Origin: Flavobacterium sp. Leaf82
GTDB lineage: Bacteria > Bacteroidota > Bacteroidia > Flavobacteriales > Flavobacteriaceae
DNA: 64,000 bases
Assembly: GCF_001422725.1 (NCBI RefSeq)
Contig: NZ_LMMA01000002.1
Span: 81,003 to 145,002 of the forward strand
Reading direction: 5' to 3'
The translations under genes were made by a program, and so were the position numbers. The notes beneath the pieces are model-generated. The model had not been told where the DNA came from. It saw only the letters and a list, made by a program, of their open reading frames with translations, and ran no database searches. Of this stretch, positions 39,267 to 47,363 are shown piece after piece (positions within the stretch are counted from its first letter, which is position 1; each line of letters begins with the position of its first letter).

Positions 39267-40043
39267 TTATTTTGTATCAATTTCAATCCATACCGGAGCA
39301 TGGTCGCTTGTTTTTTCCCATCCCCGCACATGGCGGTCAACTCCTCCGGAAAGCAATTTTTTTGCTAATTGAGGACTCAGTAAAAAATGATCAATTCTCA
39401 AGCCGGCATTTCGCTCATAAGCATTTCTAAAATAATCCCAAAAAGTGTAAATTTTCTCATCAGGATATAAAGTACGAATTGCATCTGTCCATCCTTGTGC
39501 TACAATATCCTTAAACGCTTTTCGGACTTCGGGTCTGAAAAGAGCATCGTTCACCCATTTTTCAGGTTTATAAACGTCCATTTCTGTCGGCATCACATTA
39601 TAATCTCCAATCAATATTACCGGAGTTTTTAAACTCAATAATGTTTCTGCGCGATCAGCCAAACGTTCAAACCATTTTAGTTTATATTCTAATTTTGGAC
39701 CAGGCGCAGGATTTCCGTTTGGCAGATAAAGACATGCAACCACAATTCCGTTAATCAAAGCTTCGATATAACGACTCTGAACATCTTCGTCGTCTCCCGG
39801 AAGAATGCGCGTTACCTCTTCAATCTCCATATCACGAGCCAGAATCGCAACGCCATTCCATTGCTTTTGTCCGTGCCAAATGGCATTATAACCTGCATCA
39901 TTAATTTCTTTAATCGGAAATTTATCCTGAGGCGCTTTTAATTCCTGCAGACACACAATATCGGGAGTGGCTTCTTCAAGCCATTTCAATAAAACATTTA
40001 AGCGTCCGTTGACTCCGTTTACGTTATAAGTTGCTATTTTCAT
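39267..40043 (-). CDS. xth: Exodeoxyribonuclease III (AP endonuclease)
   Basis: Base-excision repair enzyme that incises abasic sites and trims 3' ends. It is 258 aa from the ATG at 40043 (MKIATYNVNGVNGR); the upstream ATG at 40067 is less likely. EEP-fold motifs are present: LQELKAP (metal-binding Glu), GDYNVMPTE (Asp and Asn, about residue 150), LRIDHFLLS and the terminal SDHAPVW His-Asp pair. It lies 71 bp after the exonuclease/GIY-YIG gene and 7 bp before alkB. Confidence 0.96.
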   Translation of the reverse strand: MKIATYNVNGVNGRLNVLLKWLEEATPDIVCLQELKAPQDKFPIKEINDAGYNAIWHGQKQWNGVAILARDMEIEEVTRILPGDDEDVQSRYIEALINGIVVACLYLPNGNPAPGPKLEYKLKWFERLADRAETLLSLKTPVILIGDYNVMPTEMDVYKPEKWVNDALFRPEVRKAFKDIVAQGWTDAIRTLYPDEKIYTFWDYFRNAYERNAGLRIDHFLLSPQLAKKLLSGGVDRHVRGWEKTSDHAPVWIEIDTK

Positions 40044-40114
40044 AGTAGATTTAATTTGTTGTATCATTAAATTTACAGCTTTTTGCGCCTTTATATTTAC
40101 ACAAAATCATGTTT

Positions 40115-41494
40115 TTATTTTAGAAACTGTTTGTTAAAGAATACTTTACGTGGGTTTTTTTCTGCGTAAGCAAAAATTAACTGCACAATATATTGATTGC
40201 TTTTATACGGCGTAGCATAATTCTTTATTTCTAAAGGATCAGTAATCGTAACATCTAAAGGAATATATCCCATACCATAAAAATGACCATTTTCTATCCA
40301 GATACAGCTTCGTTCGTGTGCTGTTCTTCCTTTTTCTATAATGGCAAAAGTGGGTCTGTTGTTTAATAAAAAATCAATCGCATTGTCAACTTGCTCATTG
40401 TGAAGCGAAACCTCCGGCAAATCTTTTACATCATTATTCTGAAATATTTCTCCTTCCTCAGGTTTTGAATATTTACAAAATCTATAATCAATTTCAAATT
40501 GTTCTGCCAGACCCCGCAATATATTTGTTGCTTCGTGTAAACTACTGAAATGCTCAATACAGGACTGAAATTTATTGAGTTTACCAATTGCCAAATATTT
40601 ATATCCGTTACGGGCTTCATATTGATACAACCCAAATTTTGGCTCAAATCGTTTTAAAGCTCTGTTATAAGTTGGCCAAAGATGTTTAATTTCTGTACAT
40701 TCCAGCAGAAGTGCCATTAATTCGTTGCCACAAACTTCGAAGGAAATCGAATAAATATCGCGCAAGAAATGTTGCCTTTGTGGATTAATTTTATGTCCGC
40801 TAAAATGAGAGGCAACACGTTTTTTTATATTAACCGCTTTCCCAACATAGATTACTTTTTTTACTTCATTATAAAAATAATAAACACCAGGTTTTTCAGG
40901 TAAGTTATTAAAATCTTCCGGCGGAAGGTTAGGAGGTAAACGCTGATCTTGTGCCGTATTTTTGATCATTTTTTCAATATGACCTTCATCGTCCCATTCG
41001 AGTAACTTCGAAAATAATATGGCGGTAGCATCAGCGTCTCCGCCGGCACGATGTCTGTTTTCTAAAGATATATCTAATGAATTGCAAAGATTTCCTAAAC
41101 TATATGATCCTAAACCCGGTCTGATTTTTCTTGCTGCGCGAACCGTACATAACTTTCTTGCTGTCCATTTAAAACCCGCTTGTTCCAGTTGATGGCGAAC
41201 AAATGAATAATCGAAGTTGACATTATGCGCCACGAAAATTCGATCCGTAAGCATTTCTAATATTTTCTCTGAAACATCATCAAAAATTGGTGCATCACGA
41301 ACCATTTCATTATTAATTCCCGTTAAAGCAAAAATCGAAATCGGTATTTCTTTTTCTGGATTAACGAGTGTTTCATAGCGTTCAATTACGTTTTCTCCGT
41401 CATGGATGATAATCGCAATTTCGGTAATGCGGCTGCCACTGGCGTTTCCACCGGTGGTTTCGATATCTACTATGGCATATTCTTGCTTTTTCAT
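40115..41494 (-). CDS. DnaQ-like exonuclease fused to GIY-YIG nuclease domain
   Basis: 459 aa from the ATG at 41494 (MKKQEYAIVDIETTGG). A second ATG at 41548 directly abuts the umuC stop (TAAATG) and could be used by translational coupling. The N-terminal DEDD exonuclease has VDIETTG (about residues 8-14), HNVNFDYSF (about 80) and HRAGGDADAT (about 145). A UvrC/Cho-type GIY-YIG domain follows (about 190-270) with GVYYFYN and IYVGKAVNIKKRV. The C-terminal 180 residues have no name I know. This is a two-nuclease architecture combining proofreading-type and excision-type activities; its place after umuC supports a role in damage processing. Confidence 0.9.
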   Translation of the reverse strand: MKKQEYAIVDIETTGGNASGSRITEIAIIIHDGENVIERYETLVNPEKEIPISIFALTGINNEMVRDAPIFDDVSEKILEMLTDRIFVAHNVNFDYSFVRHQLEQAGFKWTARKLCTVRAARKIRPGLGSYSLGNLCNSLDISLENRHRAGGDADATAILFSKLLEWDDEGHIEKMIKNTAQDQRLPPNLPPEDFNNLPEKPGVYYFYNEVKKVIYVGKAVNIKKRVASHFSGHKINPQRQHFLRDIYSISFEVCGNELMALLLECTEIKHLWPTYNRALKRFEPKFGLYQYEARNGYKYLAIGKLNKFQSCIEHFSSLHEATNILRGLAEQFEIDYRFCKYSKPEEGEIFQNNDVKDLPEVSLHNEQVDNAIDFLLNNRPTFAIIEKGRTAHERSCIWIENGHFYGMGYIPLDVTITDPLEIKNYATPYKSNQYIVQLIFAYAEKNPRKVFFNKQFLK

Positions 41495-41548
41495 CTCATT
41501 AATATAACGTGAAATTGATTGTTTTTCTGTGATTTTTTTTAAGAACAT

Positions 41549-42808
41549 TTAAACGTTAATAGTAATAACATCTTTGAGTGAAGTAGAAAATTTGGGAGAT
41601 AATCTATCCTGCTTCATTTTCCATTGCCGTCCCAAAGATTGTACACCGAATTTAATTTTATTATTACCATAATTTAGGTTCATTTTATCAATTGCCTTCA
41701 TTAAAGGCAGATGTTTAGGATTTGAACTTTCGAATAAATTAAGCTGGGTTTCACTATTTGGTGTTAACCCCATTACAATTACACCAGCTTTTTTATAGCG
41801 GAAGTCTTTTTTAAAAATAGCTTTAAATCCTTTTTGCGCGGCCTCATTAAGCTCTATTGTCGAATTAGTTGGAAAATCAGTTGTAATAGTAATACTTCGT
41901 GAATACCGAGTTTCTTCGTTTTTTAAAAAGCTAGTTTGAATAAAAACAGTTACCATGTTGCAATTACAATCCTGACGCCTTAATTTTTCAGCACAAGAAG
42001 CTGTAAATGTGCTGATTCGTTCTGATATTTCTTCATAAGTAGTATACTTTTTTTCGAAAGATCTTGTAGTGGCAATCATTTTCCGGTCTGCGACTTCTTC
42101 TAATCCTAAAGTTGATTTTCCTTCTAATTCATGTTTCAACCGAAGTCCAACTACAGACATTTCATTTCTTACCCAAGCATCCGGAAGTTGGGTAAATTCA
42201 TAAGCAGTGTTGATTTTTTTTGCTTTGAGCCGCTTGGCATGTTTTCTTCCAATTCCCCAGACATCTTCAATTTTTGTCCATTTTAATGCTTTAATCCTTT
42301 TTTCTTCAGAGTCAATACAATAAACACCCTGCGTACGATCTGCAAATTTTCTGGCAATTTTATTCGCCATTTTAGACAAAGCCTTGGTTGGCGCAAAACC
42401 TATACTAACAGGAATTCCTGTTCCTTGTGTTACTTCTTTCCGCATTTTCAGACCCAGTGCATTCAGATCAAATAAATCGTAGCCTGAAAATTTCAGGAAA
42501 GCTTCATCAATGCTGTAAATCTCGATTTCTGGAGTATAAGTTTGAAGCAGGTTCATTACCCGATTACTCATATCGCCGTATAGCGGGTAATTAGAAGAAT
42601 AAACAAAAATGTTTTTTTCTTTAAAAACAGATTCATATTTAAAAGCAGGAATAGCCATTGGTATGCCCAGAGCTTTAGCTTCATCAGAACGCGAAATAAC
42701 ACAGCCATCATTGTTAGAGAGAATAACGATAGGTTTTCCTCTTAAATGTGGATCAAATACTCTTTGACAAGAAGCATAAAAATTGTTACAATCGACTAAA
42801 GCAAACAT
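41549..42808 (-). CDS. umuC: Y-family DNA polymerase, UmuC-like
   Basis: Error-prone translesion polymerase (Pol V catalytic subunit type). The product is 419 aa, the family length. Catalytic acidic residues lie in ALVDCNNFYASC (about residues 3-14) and SIDEAFL (about 100). A helix-hairpin-helix (VWGIGRKHAKRL) and the UmuC C-terminal domain complete it. It follows umuD on the same strand with a 100-bp gap that contains an inverted repeat, and is immediately followed by the exonuclease gene. Confidence 0.95.
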   Translation of the reverse strand: MFALVDCNNFYASCQRVFDPHLRGKPIVILSNNDGCVISRSDEAKALGIPMAIPAFKYESVFKEKNIFVYSSNYPLYGDMSNRVMNLLQTYTPEIEIYSIDEAFLKFSGYDLFDLNALGLKMRKEVTQGTGIPVSIGFAPTKALSKMANKIARKFADRTQGVYCIDSEEKRIKALKWTKIEDVWGIGRKHAKRLKAKKINTAYEFTQLPDAWVRNEMSVVGLRLKHELEGKSTLGLEEVADRKMIATTRSFEKKYTTYEEISERISTFTASCAEKLRRQDCNCNMVTVFIQTSFLKNEETRYSRSITITTDFPTNSTIELNEAAQKGFKAIFKKDFRYKKAGVIVMGLTPNSETQLNLFESSNPKHLPLMKAIDKMNLNYGNNKIKFGVQSLGRQWKMKQDRLSPKFSTSLKDVITINV

Positions 42809-42834
42809 TTATAAACGTGTTTTTATTTCTTATT

Positions 42835-42902
42835 TTGTCACCCTGAGCGGAGTCGAAGAGCTTCATCGTATAAAAGGTCTTCGACTTCGCTCAGACTGAC
42901 AA
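42835..42902. repeat. Inverted repeat in the umuD-umuC gap
   Basis: TTGTCA...CTGAGCGGAGTCGAAGA on the left faces TCTTCGACTTCGCTCAG...TGACAA on the right, with a few mismatches. The same word family recurs singly near 63210-63232 (CTGAGCGAAGTCGAAG). Confidence 0.6.
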
Positions 42903-42907
42903 TTAAT

Positions 42908-43357
42908 TTAAAAAGATTTAATACTATGAATAACAATTCCCCAAATCACAAAATTATTTTCTGCGGTTACTTTTATAGGTTGATAATCTTCATTTTCGGC
43001 AATAAGCCAAATTATATCTTTTTCTATTTTGATACGCTTTACAGTAAATTCGCCATCTATTTGGCAGACAGCAATTTTATTGTTTTGCGGTTCCAGGCTT
43101 TTATCAATAATTAATAAATCACCATCATTAATACCTACATTTTTCATGGAATGACCTTTTACTCTAGCGAAATAAGTAGTATATTTATGTTTGATAAATT
43201 CTTTATTGAGATCAATCGATAATTCGATAAAATCATCAGCGGGAGAAGGAAAACCAGCGCTAATACCAACATCAAAAAAAGGTATTTTTAGTTCCGAACT
43301 TACATCCGGAATGTACAATTCTATTGATTTTGGGGCACTTATACTTCTCAATTTCAT
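42908..43357 (-). CDS. umuD: UmuD-like S24 self-cleaving protein
   Basis: Accessory subunit of the translesion polymerase, activated by RecA-stimulated self-cleavage. It is 149 aa from the ATG at 43357 (MKLRSISAPK), or 151 from 43363. The Ala-Gly cleavage site is in GISAGFPSP (about residues 34-35). The Ser of GHSMKN (about 70) and the Lys of FTVKRI (about 107) form the catalytic dyad. The length and lack of an HTH domain fit UmuD and not LexA. Transcription probably begins near 43383 from a promoter inside the operator at 43379-43404. Confidence 0.92.
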   Translation of the reverse strand: MKLRSISAPKSIELYIPDVSSELKIPFFDVGISAGFPSPADDFIELSIDLNKEFIKHKYTTYFARVKGHSMKNVGINDGDLLIIDKSLEPQNNKIAVCQIDGEFTVKRIKIEKDIIWLIAENEDYQPIKVTAENNFVIWGIVIHSIKSF

Positions 43358-43378
43358 AATCACTTCACAATTTGTTTT

Positions 43379-43404
43379 TCTGTACTTTACAAAATTAGTA
43401 CAGA
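43379..43404. promoter_or_regulatory. Operator-like inverted repeat with umuD promoter
   Basis: TCTGTACT (43379-43386) and AGTACAGA (43397-43404) form a perfect 8-N10-8 palindrome in the umuD / XRE-S24 divergent region. Its spacer carries TAATTTTG on the minus strand (43390-43397), which matches the -7 consensus and would start umuDC about 20 bases before the start codon. A protein on this palindrome would cover that promoter. Confidence 0.7.
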
Positions 43405-43420
43405 TGATAACATTTTTTTG

Positions 43421-43449
43421 TATATTTGTTGTTCCAAATTATAACAAAT
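43421..43449 (+). promoter_or_regulatory. Candidate -7 element and second palindrome before the XRE-S24 gene
   Basis: TATATTTG (43421-43428) matches TAnnTTTG, 26 bases before the ATG at 43455. It overlaps ATTTGTT-N12-AACAAAT (43424-43449), a perfect 7-bp inverted repeat of 26 bp total, the same span as the operator upstream. No TTG is correctly spaced, as is common for repressor- or activator-controlled promoters. Confidence 0.45.
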
Positions 43450-43454
43450 TAATT

Positions 43455-44228
43455 ATGTCCTTATTTTCAGATAACATCAGAGCATTGAGGGTTAAGCATA
43501 AAATATCTCAGGAGAAATTAGCTGAAAACCTTAGAATTACCCGAGGAAGATACGTTAAATACGAAGATGGAACCTCCGAAGCACCGTATGACATTTTAAA
43601 GCAGATTGCTTTATATTTTCATATGAGTATCGATTTACTATTGTCTGTCGATATACGAAAGATACACATTGAAAACCTGATAAAACTAGAAGGTAACCGA
43701 CTCATTTTACCGATACAAGTAGATAGTTTTGGAGAGAATTATATCGAAATTGTATCTCAAAAAGCAAAAGCTGGATATCTAAACGGTTATGCCGATCCGG
43801 AATATATCGAAAGTCTACAGCAAGTTTCACTTCCGTTTTTAGGACCTGGAAAACACCGCGGATTTCCTGTAGAAGGCGATTCAATGCCACCACACGAAGA
43901 CGGTTCTATTATTATTGGGCGTTATGTAGAAAGGCTGGGAGAGGTGATGGATGGCAGAACCTATATACTGATTACAAAAAATGAAGGAATGGTGTATAAA
44001 CGTCTGAACAAGAACAAAAAGAATGCTTTGGTTTTGGAATCAGATAATCGTTTTTATCCAAATTATGAAGTGAAAGCTTCTGATATTCTTGAAATCTGGG
44101 AATATGAATGCAGCATTGGCCGAAGCGATAAACGACATGAAGTAACAGAATCTCAAAGTATGAAAGATTTACTTCTGGAAGTAAAACGAGAAGTTATGGA
44201 GATTAAGAATAATACTTCGAATACATAA
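43455..44228 (+). CDS. XRE-family repressor with S24 (LexA-like) self-cleavage domain
   Basis: A 257-aa DNA-binding regulator from the ATG at 43455; the frame is open further upstream but through the operator region. An XRE helix-turn-helix occupies about residues 5-62 (ISQEKLAENLRITRGRYVKY). A C-terminal S24 domain has a plausible Ala106-Gly107 cleavage site in QKAKAGYLNG, Ser143 in GDSMPP and Lys182 in VYKRL. This layout is that of CI-type repressors, cleaved upon RecA activation. It is divergent from umuDC and shares its palindromic control region, so it likely represses the repair cluster and itself. Confidence 0.9.
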   Translation: MSLFSDNIRALRVKHKISQEKLAENLRITRGRYVKYEDGTSEAPYDILKQIALYFHMSIDLLLSVDIRKIHIENLIKLEGNRLILPIQVDSFGENYIEIVSQKAKAGYLNGYADPEYIESLQQVSLPFLGPGKHRGFPVEGDSMPPHEDGSIIIGRYVERLGEVMDGRTYILITKNEGMVYKRLNKNKKNALVLESDNRFYPNYEVKASDILEIWEYECSIGRSDKRHEVTESQSMKDLLLEVKREVMEIKNNTSNT

Positions 44229-44231
44229 AAG

Positions 44232-44322
44232 TTTTTTGCCGCGAATTACACAAATTTTCACAAATTTCATTCAAATATAATCAATATAATTCGTGAAAAT
44301 TTGTGTAATTCGCGGCAAAAAA
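44232..44322. repeat. 30-bp perfect inverted repeat
   Basis: The arms 44232-44261 and 44293-44322 are complementary over all 30 positions; the core words are GCCGCGAATTACAC and GTGTAATTCGCGGC, with a 31-base loop. It follows the XRE-S24 stop by 3 bases and ends in an A-run. It could act as a terminator for both convergent genes, but its length exceeds a usual terminator. Confidence 0.85.
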
Positions 44323-44375
44323 AAATCTTTTAATCTGTGAATCCCAATAGTTATTGGAAGTGGCAGATAAAAAAT

Positions 44376-45140
44376 CTAAAACACCTTCACAAATCCCAAC
44401 CCATATTGTTGCCCGTTATAAAAAGGCATCACCATAGAAGTTGATTTACTTTCAGAAGATGATTTAAAAAGTTTTTTGGTAATGTACGGATTCATCCAAT
44501 ATGCCAGTTTCGTACTCAAAATCCCGATTCCGGCTCCGGCGGCAACATCAGTTAACCAATGGCGATTGTTGTAAATTCTAAATAATCCCGTTCCGGTTGC
44601 AACGGCATAACCGGCAATTCCGTACCAAATCGATTTGTCTTTGTATTCCTGCCATAAAAACTCGGCTCCGGCAAAAGCAGTTGCCGTATGTCCGGAAGGG
44701 AATGAATTATTCGAACTTCCGTCCGGGCGTTCTTCATGAACAAGCGATTTTAAACCTAAAACTGTTGTAGCCATAATCGCGTACGAAGTAACAAATATTA
44801 CTGACCGATCCCGCATATTATTCTTGCCTTTTACACCAAAAGCATTCAAGGCATAAACAGATGCGGCAGGCGCATATTGAGAGAAATCATCAATGGTGAT
44901 TTTGTTGTCAATATCTTCTGTAACTTCAGCTTTGATTTGATGATTAAAAGTTAAAAGCTGATCACTTTCAAGACCAATAACGCCATATCCAATTAATACT
45001 CCCGGAATAATTAATTGCTTGTAATTGAATTTTAAATGACTTTTTGAAGTACTGTCAATTTTGGTAATCGAATCATTTTGTTGTGCATTTACACTCCAAA
45101 AACCGAATAAAAACACCAGAGAAATCGTTTTGTAAAACAT
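44376..45140 (-). CDS. PAP2-family phosphatase
   Basis: Membrane-associated phosphatidic-acid phosphatase type 2 / lipid phosphatase. It is 254 aa from the ATG at 45140 (MFYKTISLVFLFGF), with a signal peptide ending VNAQ. Catalytic motifs are complete: a Lys-to-ArgPro motif in LVHEERPDG, SFPSGHTATA and RIYNNRHWLTD (about residues 195-205). Possible substrates are undecaprenyl or lipid-A-linked phosphates, but sequence cannot decide. It is a lone gene between two strong inverted repeats. Confidence 0.9.
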   Translation of the reverse strand: MFYKTISLVFLFGFWSVNAQQNDSITKIDSTSKSHLKFNYKQLIIPGVLIGYGVIGLESDQLLTFNHQIKAEVTEDIDNKITIDDFSQYAPAASVYALNAFGVKGKNNMRDRSVIFVTSYAIMATTVLGLKSLVHEERPDGSSNNSFPSGHTATAFAGAEFLWQEYKDKSIWYGIAGYAVATGTGLFRIYNNRHWLTDVAAGAGIGILSTKLAYWMNPYITKKLFKSSSESKSTSMVMPFYNGQQYGLGFVKVF

Positions 45141-45371
45141 CTTCGTTATTGTTATAAGTTGCAATAATAACGAATGTTCCATCTATCTATTTTTGGCTTA
45201 ATTGAACCTTAAGTCAATATTAATTTGTTGGTTTTAAAAGAGATAGTTGTATTAAGATTGGCTAAATATTAGAGGGAAAAAGATTCAATATCAATATCAA
45301 TGGCAATATCAATATCAAATTCCGGAGGATAATTTATATTGTAGGGCTGTCCCGAAGGGATGATTTATATC

Positions 45372-45511
45372 GTAGGGCTGTCCCGAGGCTTCGGGATTAA
45401 TCCGGTTAAAAAATGTATTCACAATGCAAAAGTCCCGTAGGGACGATTCATATTGTTCGTTTTGCATTATAACGGAACTGGATTAATCCCGAAGCCTCGG
45501 GACAGCCCTAC
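45372..45511. repeat. 32-bp perfect inverted repeat with nested elements
   Basis: The arms 45372-45403 and 45480-45511 are complementary over 32 positions (core CTGTCCCGAGGCTTCGGGAT). Inside lie AATGCAAAA/TTTTGCATT arms and the GTCCCGTAGGGAC word at about 45432-45444. A partial third copy of the outer arm (GTAGGGCTGTCCCGA) lies at 45341-45355. The remaining gap 45141-45536 has no gene. Confidence 0.85.
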
Positions 45512-45536
45512 AATATGTTTCGAACCTACGACTTTT

Positions 45537-47258
45537 TTAGACCTTCAACGAAAACCAAAAAGTACTTCCCAAACCTAAATTACTTTCTACACCAATAACT
45601 CCGTTTTGGGCTTCTATAAATTCTTTGCTAATTGCCAATCCTAATCCCGTTCCTGATTTTTGACTTCCCGGAATCTGGAAATATTTATCAAAAACTTTGT
45701 CTTTATATCTCGCGTCGATTCCTTTTCCGGTGTCGATTACCTGAAAAACAATCTGATCCTTTTCTTCTTTTAATTTAATGATAATTGTACTTTTTTCTGA
45801 AGAATACGTAATCGCATTTGATAGGTAATTAATCAAAACCCAGCCTGTTTTTTCACTATCGGCTTTTACGTTTGGAAGATTTTCATCAGCATCAATAACG
45901 AGTTTGATTTGTTTTTGATCTGCTTGAATTTTTACAGCTTCGGTCGCGTAATTTACAATAGAATACGGATTGCTTTTTTCGATATTCAACTGAATATTTC
46001 CAGTTTCTAATTGCGATAAATTAAGCAATTCGCCCGTAATTTTCAACAATCGCTGACTATCGTCTTTAATGCTTTCAACCAATTGTTTTTGATCGTCGTT
46101 CATATCACCTGTTTTGGTATTTTGAAGCAATTGAAGACTCAGTTTTATAGATGCAATTGGCGTTTTTAATTCGTGCGAAACGGTGGCAATAAAATTTGTT
46201 TTCGCAAAATCCAGTTCTTTAAATAAGGTAATATTTCGAATAATAATTACATCACCAATATTGATTTCTTTTTCTTCTCCTGTTGGGGTTATGGTGATAT
46301 TAATTTTTTCTTTATCAAAATAACTTTCCTTTCCGTTAGCAAAAATTTTCAAAGGTTGTTTTTTCTGAGAATCAGTTGCCAATTCCTTCAAAATCAAAGA
46401 CCGAATCAAATCATTTGATAAAGCCAGAGTCGAAGCCGATTCCCCAATAACATCCTCAGATTTCATTCCGATAATTTTCAGTGCTTCATCATTCACAAAC
46501 AAAATAATTCCTTCCTGATCTAATCCAATAATAGGATCGTGCATGTTATTGATAAGCGTTTCCAGTCGTTTTTTCTCGAAAAACAATTTGTATAAATTAC
46601 TATTATTGTATTCCTCTAGTTTTTGCGCCATTGTATTAAACGATTTTGCCAAATCTCCATATTCGTTATGATTGGTAAAATGCACCCGTTCCGAATAATT
46701 TTTATTGGCAATTTCCTTAATACTCAACGTCAATTCCTTAATAGGATTGGCAATATTATTTGGTAAATTAATCAGTAAATTAAAAGCAATCAAAAAGCAT
46801 AGAGTTCCAACAATAGCAATCCATAAATTAGCGGTTTCGGCAGTATGTTTAGCGATATCACTTTTTTTCTTTATGGCATTCATATTGAGTTTCATAATCT
46901 CAAAAATATCCTGTCTGATTTGCATTTTTAGAGACTCATCAGAACTGTTTTTTTCTAAAAGAGCAAAGTTTCTTTTAAGACTATCGGTTCCTTTTTTTTC
47001 TCCTTCTTCAGTAACATTTTGTGTTTGTTTCTGAAGATTTTCTTTAAAAGTAACAATAGTATTTTCCTTATTAGAATTAATTTCGTCCAAAGACAAAAGC
47101 ATATTTCTGGAATATTCAAGCGTGTTATAATTTGCTTTCAGAATATTCTCCGTGTCTTTTTTTATCGAGAAAATATAAAAGGCACTCACCAATGTGAGTA
47201 TTATTATTAGTAAAAATAATAACCCGACTCCCAGATTCAATTTAGTTTTAATTCTCAT
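45537..47258 (-). CDS. HAMP-PAS sensor histidine kinase of the kdp locus
   Basis: 573 aa. Membrane helix 1 (about residues 8-30), a helical sensor region with a glutamine/asparagine-rich stretch, and helix 2 (about 147-168). A HAMP (about 170-225) and a PAS domain (about 232-345, with PIIGLDQEGIILFVNDEAL) follow. The HisKA box is ATVSHELKTPIASIKLSL. The ATPase has NYLSNAITYS, VIDTGKGI and GTGLGLAISKEF. It lies 105 bp downstream of the KdpD-like sensor gene. Because that protein lacks a kinase domain, this enzyme may supply it. A gap of 105 bp leaves cotranscription likely but unproven. Confidence 0.9.
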   Translation of the reverse strand: MRIKTKLNLGVGLLFLLIIILTLVSAFYIFSIKKDTENILKANYNTLEYSRNMLLSLDEINSNKENTIVTFKENLQKQTQNVTEEGEKKGTDSLKRNFALLEKNSSDESLKMQIRQDIFEIMKLNMNAIKKKSDIAKHTAETANLWIAIVGTLCFLIAFNLLINLPNNIANPIKELTLSIKEIANKNYSERVHFTNHNEYGDLAKSFNTMAQKLEEYNNSNLYKLFFEKKRLETLINNMHDPIIGLDQEGIILFVNDEALKIIGMKSEDVIGESASTLALSNDLIRSLILKELATDSQKKQPLKIFANGKESYFDKEKINITITPTGEEKEINIGDVIIIRNITLFKELDFAKTNFIATVSHELKTPIASIKLSLQLLQNTKTGDMNDDQKQLVESIKDDSQRLLKITGELLNLSQLETGNIQLNIEKSNPYSIVNYATEAVKIQADQKQIKLVIDADENLPNVKADSEKTGWVLINYLSNAITYSSEKSTIIIKLKEEKDQIVFQVIDTGKGIDARYKDKVFDKYFQIPGSQKSGTGLGLAISKEFIEAQNGVIGVESNLGLGSTFWFSLKV

Positions 47259-47290
47259 GATGTTTGTTTTAAAAACATTTTATTTTTTTT

Positions 47291-47355
47291 TAACCATGTA
47301 AGTGATTAAGTTTCATTAATTCAAAGCTTAATTTTTCTTAATTTCTTAATGGTTA
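47291..47355. repeat. Inverted repeat between kdpD-like and kinase genes
   Basis: TAACCATGTAAGTGATTAAG (47291-47310) faces CTTAATTTCTTAATGGTTA (47337-47355) as an imperfect palindrome. It fills most of the 105-bp gap. Confidence 0.6.
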
Positions 47356-47363
47356 GAAAAATT

